Of a stretch of DNA of 64,000 nucleotides, positions 24,907-34,134 are shown piece by piece. The notes under the pieces were generated by a model. The model searched no databases. It worked only from the letters and a program-made list of their open reading frames with translations, and was not told the origin of the DNA. The stretch covers positions 15,922 to 79,921 of the forward strand of contig JAEYGI010000048.1 of assembly GCA_023402395.1 (NCBI GenBank), read 5' to 3'. The number at the start of each line of letters is the position of its first letter. Position 1 is the first letter of the stretch. Origin of the DNA: Bacillota bacterium. GTDB taxonomy: Bacteria > Bacillota > UBA4882 > UBA8346. A program made the translations under genes and the position numbers.

Positions 24907-25674
24907 TCAGCGGTTCGGGAGTTGGCGGAGATCGCCGGTCAAGACCGTCACCGCCTCGTCCCGGCCGGAGACGGCCGCGATGGTGCCGGTGATCGATGTC
25001 CGCAGGGATTCCTTTTCAGCCGCGTCCAGCCGGTCGTATTCCGGACTCAAACCGACCACCCAGCGCCCTTCCGCTTGTGAATAGGCGGCTCCCTCCAGCA
25101 CCAGATCATCGCCCAGCCAAATCAGTTCATCCTGGCTGAACAAGGCATCCAAAGCGATTTGAACTTTTGATTTCCCTTCGGTGTTCAGGTGCGGGTCGCG
25201 CAGCACTTCCCGTTTTACTCCGCCGGGAAGAACCAGAGTGAAGCGCAGCGGCGGACGGCTAGCGCCAAAGATATCGCCGAGCGGCTTCCCTTGCTCATCT
25301 ACAGCCTGCCAGCGGTATTCACCGACAGGCAGGGAGAGCAGCAGCGAGGGATAGGTGAAGGCTTGGGAAACCAGGGCGTCCGGTTGCGGGGCCACCGCTT
25401 TGACGGTAATCAGGTTTTCTTTGATCCCGGCCCATTCCAGAGCGTAGCCGCCGCTGGATTGGATTCCCCAGTTGAAATAGTAATAGGTCCGGCCGCCTTC
25501 TTCCCAGGTCCGGACCTCAGGCACCGGATTGTTCCGCTCGATCGTACCCGGAAGCTCATTTAAAACGAGAACTTCCGGATTGCGCCGGCCGGGGCCGAAA
25601 TAGTTTGAAATGATGAGGCCGGCAACGATTAAGCAGCCGAGCAGCGCGCCGGCGAACAGCAATGGTTTTTTCAT
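24907..25674 (-). CDS. Membrane-anchored PrcB_C-like / GerMN domain protein
   Basis: This is a 255-residue exported protein with an N-terminal signal anchor (residues about 4-24). Residues about 60-130 resemble the PrcB C-terminal domain (GGYALEWAGIKE, then QAFTYPSLLLSLP). Residues about 145-250 resemble GerMN (VQIALDALF, WLGDDLVLEGAAYSQAEGRW split by loops, SLRTSITGTI), a domain found in spore-germination and envelope proteins. AGGAGG precedes the ATG. The substrate or partner is unknown; a role at the envelope or spore surface is inferred from domain context. It is a single gene. Confidence 0.7.
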   Translation of the reverse strand: MKKPLLFAGALLGCLIVAGLIISNYFGPGRRNPEVLVLNELPGTIERNNPVPEVRTWEEGGRTYYYFNWGIQSSGGYALEWAGIKENLITVKAVAPQPDALVSQAFTYPSLLLSLPVGEYRWQAVDEQGKPLGDIFGASRPPLRFTLVLPGGVKREVLRDPHLNTEGKSKVQIALDALFSQDELIWLGDDLVLEGAAYSQAEGRWVVGLSPEYDRLDAAEKESLRTSITGTIAAVSGRDEAVTVLTGDLRQLPNR

Positions 25675-25787
25675 GAAAAGCCTCCTAAAAGCGTTGTGGT
25701 AAACCCCGGCCGAAGGGTCAATGTCATTATAAGAACGTTGCAGATAATGAAAAACAAAAACCTACAAATCAGTATTCGAAGATGCTA

Positions 25788-25924
25788 TAGACCCCTTGCC
25801 CTTTAAAGGGGGATCCACCATGCTTCGTCCTTCAACCCTTTGGGGTCTTGTCATCGAAGCGATTCCCAGGTAAGACTTTACACCCGGGAGGCCAGTGGTT
25901 GCCCCTTTAAGGGGCAAGGGTCTA
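25788..25924. repeat. Inverted repeat with AT-centred 25-bp arms
   Basis: Left arm TAGACCCCTTGCCCTTTAAA (25788-) and right arm TTTAAGGGGCAAGGGTCTA (to 25924) are inverted copies about 85 bases apart. It lies between the GerMN gene and the hydratase gene; no gene was seen in 25675-26235. Confidence 0.65.
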
Positions 25925-26235
25925 AACCCGCAACGGCCTATTTGGATTTTTTCCGGTACTATTGAAAATGACGTTTTCCCGTCGGAAAAGTTTCATCCAA
26001 ATAAATGTAACCGCACAATTAAACTAAACCTTTACAGTTTCTTTAACACTTAAGAATTTGGCCGGTTTTCTTGACACTGGGAATCCAATCGTGATTTAAT
26101 GAAAAAAGATTATAATCGTTGGAAGCGTTAAAATGTCAAAAAAGGAAGACGGCAGCCGGGATGCTCTCGGAGCTCCGCCGGATTCCGGATATCAAACCGG
26201 CGGCAAAGATTATTACAAACGGGGGATGGAACAAG

Positions 26236-28605
26236 ATGATCGAATTGGCGGGCAAGGGTATTTTCCTGATTCGGGGAGCGGCGCTAATCGAAGACGACGG
26301 CCAGATGACGGCCGAGGCCATTAATCACCGGTTGCGGCAAACCGGTTCGCAACCGCTTACCCAAGGGTTTGACGGAGTCGAGGCCGCGAAGCGGGGCACT
26401 ATCACTCACCGGATTCTCTCGGAACACAATCAATCCGGGGACCTGCGCCAGTTGAAGATCCGTTTCGATGGACTGGCCTCCCATGACATCACCTATGTTG
26501 GAATCGTTCAGACGGCCCGCGCCAGCGGACTCAAGGAATTTCCGGTCCCCTACGTTCTCACCAACTGCCACAATTCACTCTGCGCGGTCGGCGGAACGAT
26601 CAATGAGGACGATCATGTTTTCGGACTTTCCGCGGCCGAGCGGTACGGCGGTATTTACGTCCCCGCCCACCAGGCCGTGATCCATCAATACGCGCGGGAA
26701 ATGATGGCCGGCTGCGGCCGGATGCTCCTGGGCTCCGATAGCCACACCCGTTACGGCGCCCTGGGCACGATGGGCGTGGGCGAAGGCGGACCGGAGATTG
26801 TGAAACAGTTGCTGAGCCGGACCTATGATATTCCCTCCCCCGAAGTGGTGGCCGTTTTTCTGGAAGGCAAACCCCGACCTGGGGTCGGGCCGCAGGATGT
26901 GGCCCTGGCCATCATCAAAGCAGTCTTTGGCAACGGCTTTGTCAAAAACAAAGTGATGGAATTCGTCGGACCGGGGATTGACGGCCTGTCGATGGATTTC
27001 CGCAACGGCATCGATGTCATGACTACCGAGACCACCTGTCTCAGCTCGATCTGGCGGACCGACGGGACAGTGGCCGAGTATTACCGGATTCACGGCCGGC
27101 CCGAAGCCTATCAACAACTGGAACCGGCCGAGATCGCCTATTACAGCGGCTTGATCAAAGTGGATCTGAGCCGGGTGGAACCAATGATCGCGCTGCCCTT
27201 CCATCCCAGCAACGCCTATACTATCAAGGAACTGAACCAAAACGCGGCCGAGATTTTAAAACAAGTCGAAAGCGAGGGCCGGCGGCAGATGGAGAATCCC
27301 GGCAGCGAATTCCGGCTTACCCAGAAGATTGAAAATGGCCGGGTAAGGCTGGATCAGGGAGTCATCGCCGGTTGCGCCGGCGGGATCTTTGAGAACCTGG
27401 TGGCCGCCGCCGCCATTCTCGATCAGGGCTCCATCGGCAACGGCGAGTTCGCTTTGAGCATTTACCCGGCCAGTCAGCCGCTGAATCTGGAGATCATGAA
27501 AAACGGCGTCGCCGAACGGTTGGTCCGGGCCGGCGCCACGTTGCGCAGCGCCTTTTGCGGGCCCTGTTTCGGCGCGGGCGACGTGCCGGCCAATGGAGCG
27601 CTCAGCGGCCGCCATACCACCCGCAACTTCCCGAACCGGGAGGGTTCCAAACCGGCTTCCGGCCAGATCGCTTCGGTGGCCTTGATGGACGCGCGCTCCA
27701 TCGCGGCCACCGCGTTGCGTGGCGGACTGCTCACCGGCGCCGACGAGGTGTCCTATCCGGTTTCCGATATCCCCTATACGTTCAACCGGCAGGTGTATGA
27801 TCACCGGGTCTACGATGGTTTCGGGAAAGCGAAACCTCAAACCGAGCTGAAATTCGGGCCGAACATCGCCGACTGGCCCCGCATGATCCCGCTTCCGGAG
27901 AATTTGTTATTAAAGATTGCCGCGGTGATTCACGATCCGGTGACCACCACCGATGAACTGATTCCGTCGGGGGAGACCTCTTCGTACCGGTCCAACCCGA
28001 TGAGGCTGGCCGAGTTTACCCTGGGCCGGAAAGATCCGGGGTATGTCGGGAGAGCCAAGGACTTCCAGACACTGGAGACGGAACGCCGGCGCCTGCTGGC
28101 CGAGGGTACGGCCAACGAACCGCTCTCCACCGAATTGGGCAGGCTGTTCGTGCCGTTGCTGGATGAAGCCGAGGCCAGCCCGGAAAAGGTTCATCAACTA
28201 CTCAGCGAGACCGGCCTGGGCACTGTGATCTTTGCCGTGAAACCGGGCGACGGCTCCGCCCGGGAACAGGCCGCTTCCTGCCAGAAAGTCCTCGGAGGCT
28301 GGGCCAATATCGCGGTGGAATACGCCACCAAGCGCTACCGGAGCAACCTGATCAACTGGGGAATGCTGCCGTTCACCGTCTTGGAGGAGGATCGCTCCTT
28401 GTTCAAAACCGGCGACCTGATTTATCTGCCTCTGATCCGGGAGGCGGTGCAATCTGGCGCGGACGAGATCCAGGGATTCATCATCGGCGCCGAGGAGCGA
28501 ACCCCATTCCGGCTGTTCCTGCCCAATCTTAGCGCCGACGACCGGGAGATTATTTTGGCGGGCTGCTTAATAAACTATTATGGACAGGGCTTGGCGAAGC
28601 AATAA
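26236..28605 (+). CDS. Aconitase-family hydratase (YbhJ-like)
   Basis: This is a 789-residue protein of the aconitase superfamily, closest by layout to the uncharacterized hydratases such as E. coli YbhJ. Aconitase-like features are LLGSDSHTRYG, GTMGVGEGGPEI, a cysteine in IAGCAGG and the CxxC of AFCGPCFGAGD, giving three potential [4Fe-4S] ligands. A C-terminal swivel domain is present. The substrate is unknown; citrate or isocitrate cannot be assumed. The ATG at 26236 has GGGGGA nine bases upstream; earlier in-frame starts give a leader that looks non-coding. A TGGAAGCGTTAAAA sequence at 26120-26133, upstream of the start, is a partial match to a CcpA site. Confidence 0.85.
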   Translation: MIELAGKGIFLIRGAALIEDDGQMTAEAINHRLRQTGSQPLTQGFDGVEAAKRGTITHRILSEHNQSGDLRQLKIRFDGLASHDITYVGIVQTARASGLKEFPVPYVLTNCHNSLCAVGGTINEDDHVFGLSAAERYGGIYVPAHQAVIHQYAREMMAGCGRMLLGSDSHTRYGALGTMGVGEGGPEIVKQLLSRTYDIPSPEVVAVFLEGKPRPGVGPQDVALAIIKAVFGNGFVKNKVMEFVGPGIDGLSMDFRNGIDVMTTETTCLSSIWRTDGTVAEYYRIHGRPEAYQQLEPAEIAYYSGLIKVDLSRVEPMIALPFHPSNAYTIKELNQNAAEILKQVESEGRRQMENPGSEFRLTQKIENGRVRLDQGVIAGCAGGIFENLVAAAAILDQGSIGNGEFALSIYPASQPLNLEIMKNGVAERLVRAGATLRSAFCGPCFGAGDVPANGALSGRHTTRNFPNREGSKPASGQIASVALMDARSIAATALRGGLLTGADEVSYPVSDIPYTFNRQVYDHRVYDGFGKAKPQTELKFGPNIADWPRMIPLPENLLLKIAAVIHDPVTTTDELIPSGETSSYRSNPMRLAEFTLGRKDPGYVGRAKDFQTLETERRRLLAEGTANEPLSTELGRLFVPLLDEAEASPEKVHQLLSETGLGTVIFAVKPGDGSAREQAASCQKVLGGWANIAVEYATKRYRSNLINWGMLPFTVLEEDRSLFKTGDLIYLPLIREAVQSGADEIQGFIIGAEERTPFRLFLPNLSADDREIILAGCLINYYGQGLAKQ

Positions 28606-28631
28606 TCGATGATGGCGGATCCGTCATCGCT

Positions 28632-28815
28632 TATATAGGATGAAATAAATCTCTTAAATGGATTTGCATTCTTAAAGCCGAATGCGAATAAAATCAAATC
28701 GGAATTTATTTCATCCTATTACAGCAGTAATAAGTTGAATTAAAATTCCTTACAATTTCCTCATGGCCGGTATTAGGGACATGATGCTTATTAGATATTT
28801 AATTCAACTTATATA
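28632..28815 (+). repeat. Two-hairpin intergenic element, full copy 3
   Basis: This is a full element with the A arms GGATGAAATAA / TTATTTCATCC and inner stem TTTGCATTC / GAATGCGAA. The linker is TTACAGCAGTAA and the B arms are AAGTTGAATTAAA / ATTTAATTCAACTT. It ends TTATATAG, 48 bases before the next start codon. Confidence 0.9.
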
Positions 28816-28862
28816 GCCGTAAAGTCGGACGTATCGCGTCCAAAATATAAGGAGGAATTATC

Positions 28863-29330
28863 ATGATTTTCAGCGGGATTGCCAATCTGGAACAGGATAA
28901 GGGGCTGATGAGCCCGGGATTGCTGAAAGGGCTCGAATACTTGAAGAAGACCGATTTTTCCAAGCTGGAGGTCGGCCGGTACGAGATTGACGGGACCAAT
29001 GTCTATGCGTTGGTGCAGGAGTACCAAACCGTGCCGAAACCGGAAAAGAAACCGGAAGCGCACCGCAAATACGTGGACATCCAGTACATCGTCTCTGGAA
29101 CGGAGATCATGGGCATCGGGCTGGACCATCCCGCCAACGAGGTGCTCGAAGACAAGCTCAGCGAGAGGGATGTGATCTTCTACAAGAACGTCCAGGATGA
29201 AACCGAGCTTATTTTGAGCCAGGGCACGTACGCCATTCTGTTCCCGGCCGATGTTCACCGGCCCGGGTGTAGCCGCGGGCAAAGCTCCCCAGTGAAGAAA
29301 GTCGTCGTCAAAGTGGCGGTCGGCTACTGA
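28863..29330 (+). CDS. YhcH/YjgK/YiaL family protein
   Basis: This is a 155-residue cupin-like protein of the DUF386 family, often linked to sialic acid or other sugar metabolism. Conserved features are the HRKYVDIQYIV segment with metal-ligand-type residues, the acidic YAILFPADVHRPG motif containing a His, and the C-terminal KKVVVKV strand. AAGGAGG precedes the ATG. No sialic acid genes are adjacent, so the substrate is open. It is flanked by a two-hairpin element and a terminator. Confidence 0.88.
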   Translation: MIFSGIANLEQDKGLMSPGLLKGLEYLKKTDFSKLEVGRYEIDGTNVYALVQEYQTVPKPEKKPEAHRKYVDIQYIVSGTEIMGIGLDHPANEVLEDKLSERDVIFYKNVQDETELILSQGTYAILFPADVHRPGCSRGQSSPVKKVVVKVAVGY

Positions 29331-29348
29331 TTAAAAGCGTTGGGAAAG

Positions 29349-29379
29349 AGCCATTGCGGGGAACCTCAATGGCTTTTTT
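29349..29379 (+). terminator. Terminator after the yhcH-like gene
   Basis: Stem AGCCATTG / CAATGGCT is followed by a T-run at 29374-29379. Confidence 0.88.
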
Positions 29380-29390
29380 GCATATTTGCA

Positions 29391-29450
29391 TATCGGATGA
29401 AATGAATTCTCAATGCGGGTTTGCGTTCGTAAAGCCGAATGCAAGCCGTA
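29391..29450 (+). repeat. Fragment of hairpin A (left half)
   Basis: TATCGGATGAAATGAATT plus the inner TTTGCGTTCG / CCGAATGCAA stem matches the left half of hairpin A. The right arm and hairpin B are absent. It ends 12 bases before the lipA Shine-Dalgarno. Confidence 0.72.
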
Positions 29451-29472
29451 GCCAACCCAAGGAGGTTATTTC

Positions 29473-30333
29473 ATGCCCGAACGGCGCTTGCCGCCTTGGC
29501 TGAAAGTTAAAGTTTCCTTCAACGAACAGTACCGGAAGACGTCGGCCCTGATCCGCGAGCATCATCTGCATACGGTCTGCCAGGGAGCGGAATGTCCGAA
29601 CCGGGGCGTCTGTTTTGCCGAGGGAACCGCCACCTTTATGATTCTGGGAGACGTCTGCACCCGCTCCTGCCGGTTCTGCGCGGTTCAAAAAGGCCACGCC
29701 GCGCCGGTTGATCCGGGGGAACCGGAACGGGTCGCGGCCGCGGTGCAAAGCTTGGGGTTGAATTATGCGGTGGTCACTTCGGTGACCCGCGATGATCTCC
29801 CGGACGGAGGCGCCGCGGTGTTCGGCGCAACTATCCGCGCCATCCGCCGCATTGCTCCCGGGACTCAAGTCGAGGTCCTTACCCCCGATTTTCAGGGAAA
29901 CGAAGCGGCGCTGGCGCAAGTGGCCGCCGCCGGGCCGGAGGTGTTCAATCATAATGTCGAGACCGTGCCGCGGCTGTATGCGGCGGTGAGGCCGGAAGCC
30001 GATTACCGCCGTTCGTTGGCGGTTTTGGCCAAGTATAAGCAAATCCGGCCCGCTTCCAAGGTGAAATCCGGGCTGATGGTCGGCTTGGGCGAGACTATAG
30101 ACGAGATCATCCGGGTCTTCAAAGATCTTCGCGAGGCCGGGTGCGATCTGGTCACCATCGGCCAGTACCTGGCTCCCTCGGCCCGGCACTTGCCGGTAGT
30201 CCAATATGTGACCCCGGAACAGTTTCAAGAATACGAGCAGGCCGCGCTGGGCCTGGGGTTCGACGCCGTGGCCTCCGGCCCGTTGGTGCGGAGTTCTTAT
30301 CACGCGGCGCGCTTAATCAAAGGCAAAGGCTGA
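29473..30333 (+). CDS. lipA: Lipoyl synthase
   Basis: This is a 286-residue radical SAM enzyme inserting two sulfur atoms into octanoyl-protein. Its auxiliary cluster cysteines are C36, C41 and C47 (CQGAECPNRGVC) and its radical SAM cysteines C62, C66 and C69 (CTRSCRFC). The C-terminal RSSY motif of the family is intact (VRSSYHA). AAGGAGG precedes the ATG. It lies just before a dihydrolipoamide dehydrogenase gene, so the pair belongs to lipoate-dependent metabolism. No lipB, lplA or E2/GcvH gene is in the window. Confidence 0.96.
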   Translation: MPERRLPPWLKVKVSFNEQYRKTSALIREHHLHTVCQGAECPNRGVCFAEGTATFMILGDVCTRSCRFCAVQKGHAAPVDPGEPERVAAAVQSLGLNYAVVTSVTRDDLPDGGAAVFGATIRAIRRIAPGTQVEVLTPDFQGNEAALAQVAAAGPEVFNHNVETVPRLYAAVRPEADYRRSLAVLAKYKQIRPASKVKSGLMVGLGETIDEIIRVFKDLREAGCDLVTIGQYLAPSARHLPVVQYVTPEQFQEYEQAALGLGFDAVASGPLVRSSYHAARLIKGKG

Positions 30334-30372
30334 ATTTAGCGTTCCATCCTATTGGGTTTGGAGGTAAGAGCG

Positions 30373-31728
30373 ATGTATGATATGGTCATTATCGGCGGCG
30401 GGCCGGGAGGATACGTGGCGGCGATCCGCGGCGCCCAACTCGGCGCCAGAGTCGCCCTGATTGAACGGGAGGCGTTGGGCGGAGTCTGCCTGAACCGGGG
30501 TTGCATCCCCACCAAAGCCTTGTTGCACGGAGCCAATCTGTTCCGGGAGTTGAAACAGGCCGACCGGCTTGGCATCGTGGCCGCCGCGCCTACGGTCGAC
30601 TTCCCCAAAATGATGGCCCGGAAGGATCTGATCGTCAAGAACATGGTCAACGGGCTGCAACGGCTGATGAAAGCCAACGGGATCGAGGTCATTTCGGGCA
30701 GCGCCGCTCTCCGCTCCGACCATCAGGTGGAAGTGGAGGGCCGGATGATCGAGGCCAAAAATATCATTATCGCCGTCGGTTCATCGCCGGTGGCGCTTCC
30801 GGTTCCCGGCGCCGGCGATCCGGCGGTGCTTACCAGCGATGACGTTCTGGCGCTGACCGATCTCCCGCAGTCAATGACGATCATCGGCGGCGGGGTGATC
30901 GGAGTGGAGATGGCGGTTCTCTTCGCGAGCCTGGGCTGCGGCGTGACCGTGATTGAGATGATGGATCGCCTGGTACCGATGATGGATACGGAGATCGCCA
31001 AGGCCATCGGGGATCTGTTGAAACGGCTGGGCGTTAAAGTCTTCACTGGCAGCCGGGTGGAATCGATCAGCGGCGGAACCGTCAGCTTCCGCCAGGAAGA
31101 CCGGCAGTACAGTCAGGCGGCGGAGAAAATCCTGATGGCGGTCGGCCGCCGTTCCAACGGCCTCGATTTGGACCTGGATTCCCTGGGAATCCGGCATCAA
31201 AAAGGGATCATCGCCATCGACGAACGGCTGCGCACCAATCTGCCCCATATTTACGCCATCGGCGACGTCAACGGCAAGTATGCCTTGGCCCACGTGGCGT
31301 CGGCCGAAGGGATCGTGGCCGCGGAAAATATCATGGGGCACGACCGGACCATGAATTACCGGACCGTTCCGCAGTGCATCTATACGCATCCGGAGGCGGC
31401 CGGAGTCGGCTTGACTGAGGCGGAAGCCAGGGAGCAAGGGCTGGCCGTGAAAATCAGCCGGATTCCGCTGGGGGCCATCGGCAAGGCGGTGGCCGAGGGG
31501 CAGATTCAAGGCTTTGTGAAGCTGGTGGCCGATGAGCCGTCCGGCCGGATTCTCGGCCTGCACATGGTGGCGCCGCACGCCACCGACATGATCGTCCAGG
31601 GAGCCATGGCCATGGATCACGGGATCGACGCCGCCGCGCTGGCCCGGACCATTTTTCCGCATCCCACGTTCTCCGAGGCCTTGCTGGAGGCGGCGCACGG
31701 GATCGCGGACCGGCCGCTTCACCTGTGA
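30373..31728 (+). CDS. lpdA: Dihydrolipoyl dehydrogenase
   Basis: This is a 451-residue FAD-dependent disulfide oxidoreductase that reoxidizes lipoamide with NAD+. It has the FAD-binding GGGPGGY motif, the redox pair C39 and C44 (GGVCLNRGCIPTK), the NAD-binding GGGVIGVE motif, the second FAD motif IYAIGDVNG, and the C-terminal HPTFSE with the active-site His and Glu. The ATG at 30373 follows GGAGG by eight bases. It lies 39 bases after lipA. It may serve a glycine cleavage system or a 2-oxoacid dehydrogenase encoded elsewhere. Confidence 0.96.
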   Translation: MYDMVIIGGGPGGYVAAIRGAQLGARVALIEREALGGVCLNRGCIPTKALLHGANLFRELKQADRLGIVAAAPTVDFPKMMARKDLIVKNMVNGLQRLMKANGIEVISGSAALRSDHQVEVEGRMIEAKNIIIAVGSSPVALPVPGAGDPAVLTSDDVLALTDLPQSMTIIGGGVIGVEMAVLFASLGCGVTVIEMMDRLVPMMDTEIAKAIGDLLKRLGVKVFTGSRVESISGGTVSFRQEDRQYSQAAEKILMAVGRRSNGLDLDLDSLGIRHQKGIIAIDERLRTNLPHIYAIGDVNGKYALAHVASAEGIVAAENIMGHDRTMNYRTVPQCIYTHPEAAGVGLTEAEAREQGLAVKISRIPLGAIGKAVAEGQIQGFVKLVADEPSGRILGLHMVAPHATDMIVQGAMAMDHGIDAAALARTIFPHPTFSEALLEAAHGIADRPLHL

Positions 31729-31760
31729 AACGACGGCCGCGGCGGCTTGGCGGAGAATCC

Positions 31761-31788
31761 TTGACGCCGCCTGATTTTAGGGTATAAT
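31761..31788 (+). promoter_or_regulatory. Promoter upstream of kdsB
   Basis: TTGACG (31761-31766) and TATAAT (31783-31788) are separated by 16 bases. It lies about 60 bases before the chosen kdsB start. Confidence 0.75.
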
Positions 31789-31848
31789 GAAAATTGAATC
31801 CAATGCGTTGCTTCATCTATGCAACCCGGAAAGGAACCGAAGATCAGT

Positions 31849-32607
31849 ATGAGAATCATCGGCATTATCCCGTCCCGCTACAGCTCGACGCGGCTGGCCG
31901 GCAAACCCCTGGTCGATCTGGGCGGGAAGACTATGATCGAACGGGTTTATCGCAGTTGTCAGGCTTCCCGGCTGCTGGAAGCGTTGATTGTCGCCACCGA
32001 TGACGGACGGATTTACGACGAGGTGCGGCGGTTCGGCGGTGATGTGGAAATGACCTCGCCGCACCATCAATCGGGGACCGATCGCATCGCCGAAGTCGCG
32101 GCGAAGCGGGGCTTCGCCGACAATGACATCATCGTCAACATTCAGGGCGATCAGCCCCTGATCGAGGGTTCAACCATCGACGATCTGATCCGGCCGCTGG
32201 CTGAGGATGAATCGCTGGTGATGAGCACCATGTCCTTCCGGATTCGCAACCCCGAGGATATCCACAAAACCAGCATCGTGAAGGTTGTCACCGATCAGAA
32301 CGGCATGGCGCTGTATTTCTCCAGGCATCCCATTCCGTTCGTCCGCGAACCTGAGGGAAAAGATCCGCTGGAGACTCCCTATTACAAACATCTCGGCCTC
32401 TACGCCTACCGCAAGAAGTTCCTGCTCGGATTCTCGCAACTGAAAGAGAGCTATCTGGAGCGGAATGAAAAGCTGGAGCAGTTGAGGGTGTTGGAGAACG
32501 GCTACCGAATCAAGGTGGTCGAGAGCAAGTTTAATTCGTTGGAAGTGGACACGCCCGAAGATGTCGAGAAAGTCAGGGCGGTTCTATTGGCGGAGGGGAG
32601 AAAATAG
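31849..32607 (+). CDS. kdsB: 3-deoxy-manno-octulosonate cytidylyltransferase
   Basis: This is a 252-residue enzyme that activates KDO as CMP-KDO for lipopolysaccharide or another KDO-containing glycan. The signature PSRYSSTRLAGKPL is complete, followed by VNIQGDQPLI and HLGLYAYR, and the length is typical. The ATG at 31849 gives the usual N-terminus MRIIGIIPSR, with GGAAAGGAA about 13 bases upstream; an ATG at 31819 lacks a site. The neighbours do not include other KDO genes, so a diderm envelope role is inferred from the family only. Confidence 0.9.
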   Translation: MRIIGIIPSRYSSTRLAGKPLVDLGGKTMIERVYRSCQASRLLEALIVATDDGRIYDEVRRFGGDVEMTSPHHQSGTDRIAEVAAKRGFADNDIIVNIQGDQPLIEGSTIDDLIRPLAEDESLVMSTMSFRIRNPEDIHKTSIVKVVTDQNGMALYFSRHPIPFVREPEGKDPLETPYYKHLGLYAYRKKFLLGFSQLKESYLERNEKLEQLRVLENGYRIKVVESKFNSLEVDTPEDVEKVRAVLLAEGRK

Positions 32608-32737
32608 CGGCTGGCGCTCAATTTTCCGAGTCTATTCCTGTCAAGGTTTGCCCAGATAAGGCCGGTGGGGATGGAATCACATCCTCCCCGCATTGAACAT
32701 TTAGGCAGGATCGTTCGTCAACTAAAAATGTGGAAGT

Positions 32738-32777
32738 CAAATGATAAAGTCAGGCCTGACTTTATCATTTGTTTTTT
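32738..32777 (+). terminator. 34-bp perfect palindrome with T-run
   Basis: The sequence from 32738 to 32771 is exactly self-complementary (half-site CAAATGATAAAGTCAGG) and is followed by TTTTTT at 32772-32777. It could end kdsB transcripts, but it is 130 bases downstream and loop-less, so an operator role upstream of the GH88 gene is equally possible. The region 32608-32961 has no gene. Confidence 0.6.
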
Positions 32778-32961
32778 CCGGGGTTTCCTGGCGCCCGCTC
32801 TTCCGGCAGGGATCGTGATCGCGTGCAAGAAAGCGCTAAACAACTGGAAGCAATTTACCGATAACAAATTGGGTTTGTTTTTTGCCGCCAATGGCGGCGA
32901 GAGTCGGCGCAGCAGTTTATCCAACTTAGTTTTAGTTGTGTTCTTTCAGGAGGATCGGAGA

Positions 32962-34122
32962 ATGGGACAAAGCCCTGATTGCCGTTATCCGGCGGGGGTT
33001 ACCCCGGACTGGGAAGCGGCATTGCGGAACGCCATTCAGAAAATTGAACGCAACCTCGTTACCTTTCATCGGGGTTTTCCGGCGCCGGTAAGCCGTAATA
33101 ATGTTTATCCGGAGATCACCAATATCGACTGGACCGCCGGGTTCTGGCCGGGCCTGTTGTGGCTGGCCTATGAAGCAACCTGGGACGATCAGTTCTCCCG
33201 CGCCGCCGCCGGGATCTTCAACAACTTCGCGGAACGGTTGGAGAAGCGGATTCACATCGACCACCATGAACTGGGTTTTCTTTATACATTGGCGGCCGTA
33301 TCCCGGTATAAACTGACCGGCAAGGAAAACGCCCGGAGTTTGGCAATCCGGGCGGCGGATCACCTGATGGCCCGCTATCACGATGGGATCGGGATCATCC
33401 AGGCCTGGGGCGATATCCAAGATCCGCAACAGCAGGGCCGCCTGATCATTGACGGATTGATGAACCTGCCCCTGTTATACTGGGCCGGGCAAGCGACCGG
33501 CGATCCCCGCTTTTACCGCAGGGCGTACCGGCATGCCCGGCAATCCGCCATCTATTTGGTGCGGGACGATTATTCAACCGTTCAGACCGTTGTGATCGAT
33601 CCGGAGCGCGGCGTTCCGCGTTATGAAGATAATCATCAAGGATACGGCGCTGATTCCTGCTGGGCGAGGGGACAGGCTTGGGGTATTTACGGCTTTGTAT
33701 TGAGCTATGTTTATACCGAGGACTGGAGCTTTATCGAGCTGGCCAAGGGTTTGGCCGATTATTTCCTGGCCCGGCTGCCGAAAGATCGGATCTGCTACTG
33801 GGACTTGACCTTTAGCGGAGGCGATGAACCGCGGGACAGCTCGGCGGCAGCGGTGGCGCTGTGCGGGCTCTTGGAACTGGTCAGACACCTGCCGCTGGGC
33901 GATCCGGACAAGGCCCGCTATGAGGCGGAAGCCTTGTCCATGCTGGCCTCGTTCGCCGAGCGGTATGCGACGCAGCCGGGCGATGATTCCAACGGACTGT
34001 TGCGGCACGCGGTCTATCATAAACCCAAGGGCATCGGGGTCGATGAGTGTTGCCTTTGGGGAGATTATTTTTATCTGGAGGCGCTGATCAGGGTCACCCG
34101 CAACTGGAAGCGGTACTGGTAA
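32962..34122 (+). CDS. GH88 family unsaturated glucuronyl hydrolase-like protein
   Basis: This is a 386-residue alpha/alpha-barrel protein of glycoside hydrolase family 88, which cleaves unsaturated uronic acids from polysaccharide-lyase products. Recognizable parts are NIDWTAGFWPGLLW (around D56), IIDGLMNLPLLYW (D164, the likely general acid), and WARGQAWGIYG. The usual HDxGF motif reads HHELGF here, a possible Asp-to-Glu change at a catalytic position. The ATG at 32962 follows AGGAGG; the longer frame to 32665 crosses the palindrome and is rejected. No signal peptide is seen, so it should be cytoplasmic. Confidence 0.87.
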   Translation: MGQSPDCRYPAGVTPDWEAALRNAIQKIERNLVTFHRGFPAPVSRNNVYPEITNIDWTAGFWPGLLWLAYEATWDDQFSRAAAGIFNNFAERLEKRIHIDHHELGFLYTLAAVSRYKLTGKENARSLAIRAADHLMARYHDGIGIIQAWGDIQDPQQQGRLIIDGLMNLPLLYWAGQATGDPRFYRRAYRHARQSAIYLVRDDYSTVQTVVIDPERGVPRYEDNHQGYGADSCWARGQAWGIYGFVLSYVYTEDWSFIELAKGLADYFLARLPKDRICYWDLTFSGGDEPRDSSAAAVALCGLLELVRHLPLGDPDKARYEAEALSMLASFAERYATQPGDDSNGLLRHAVYHKPKGIGVDECCLWGDYFYLEALIRVTRNWKRYW

Positions 34123-34134
34123 GCGGGAAGAACC

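Noticed and set aside
24544..25080. 178-codon plus-strand frame with heptapeptide repeats
   Set aside because: It comes from the 21-bp repeat and then runs antisense through the GerMN gene; no ribosome site.
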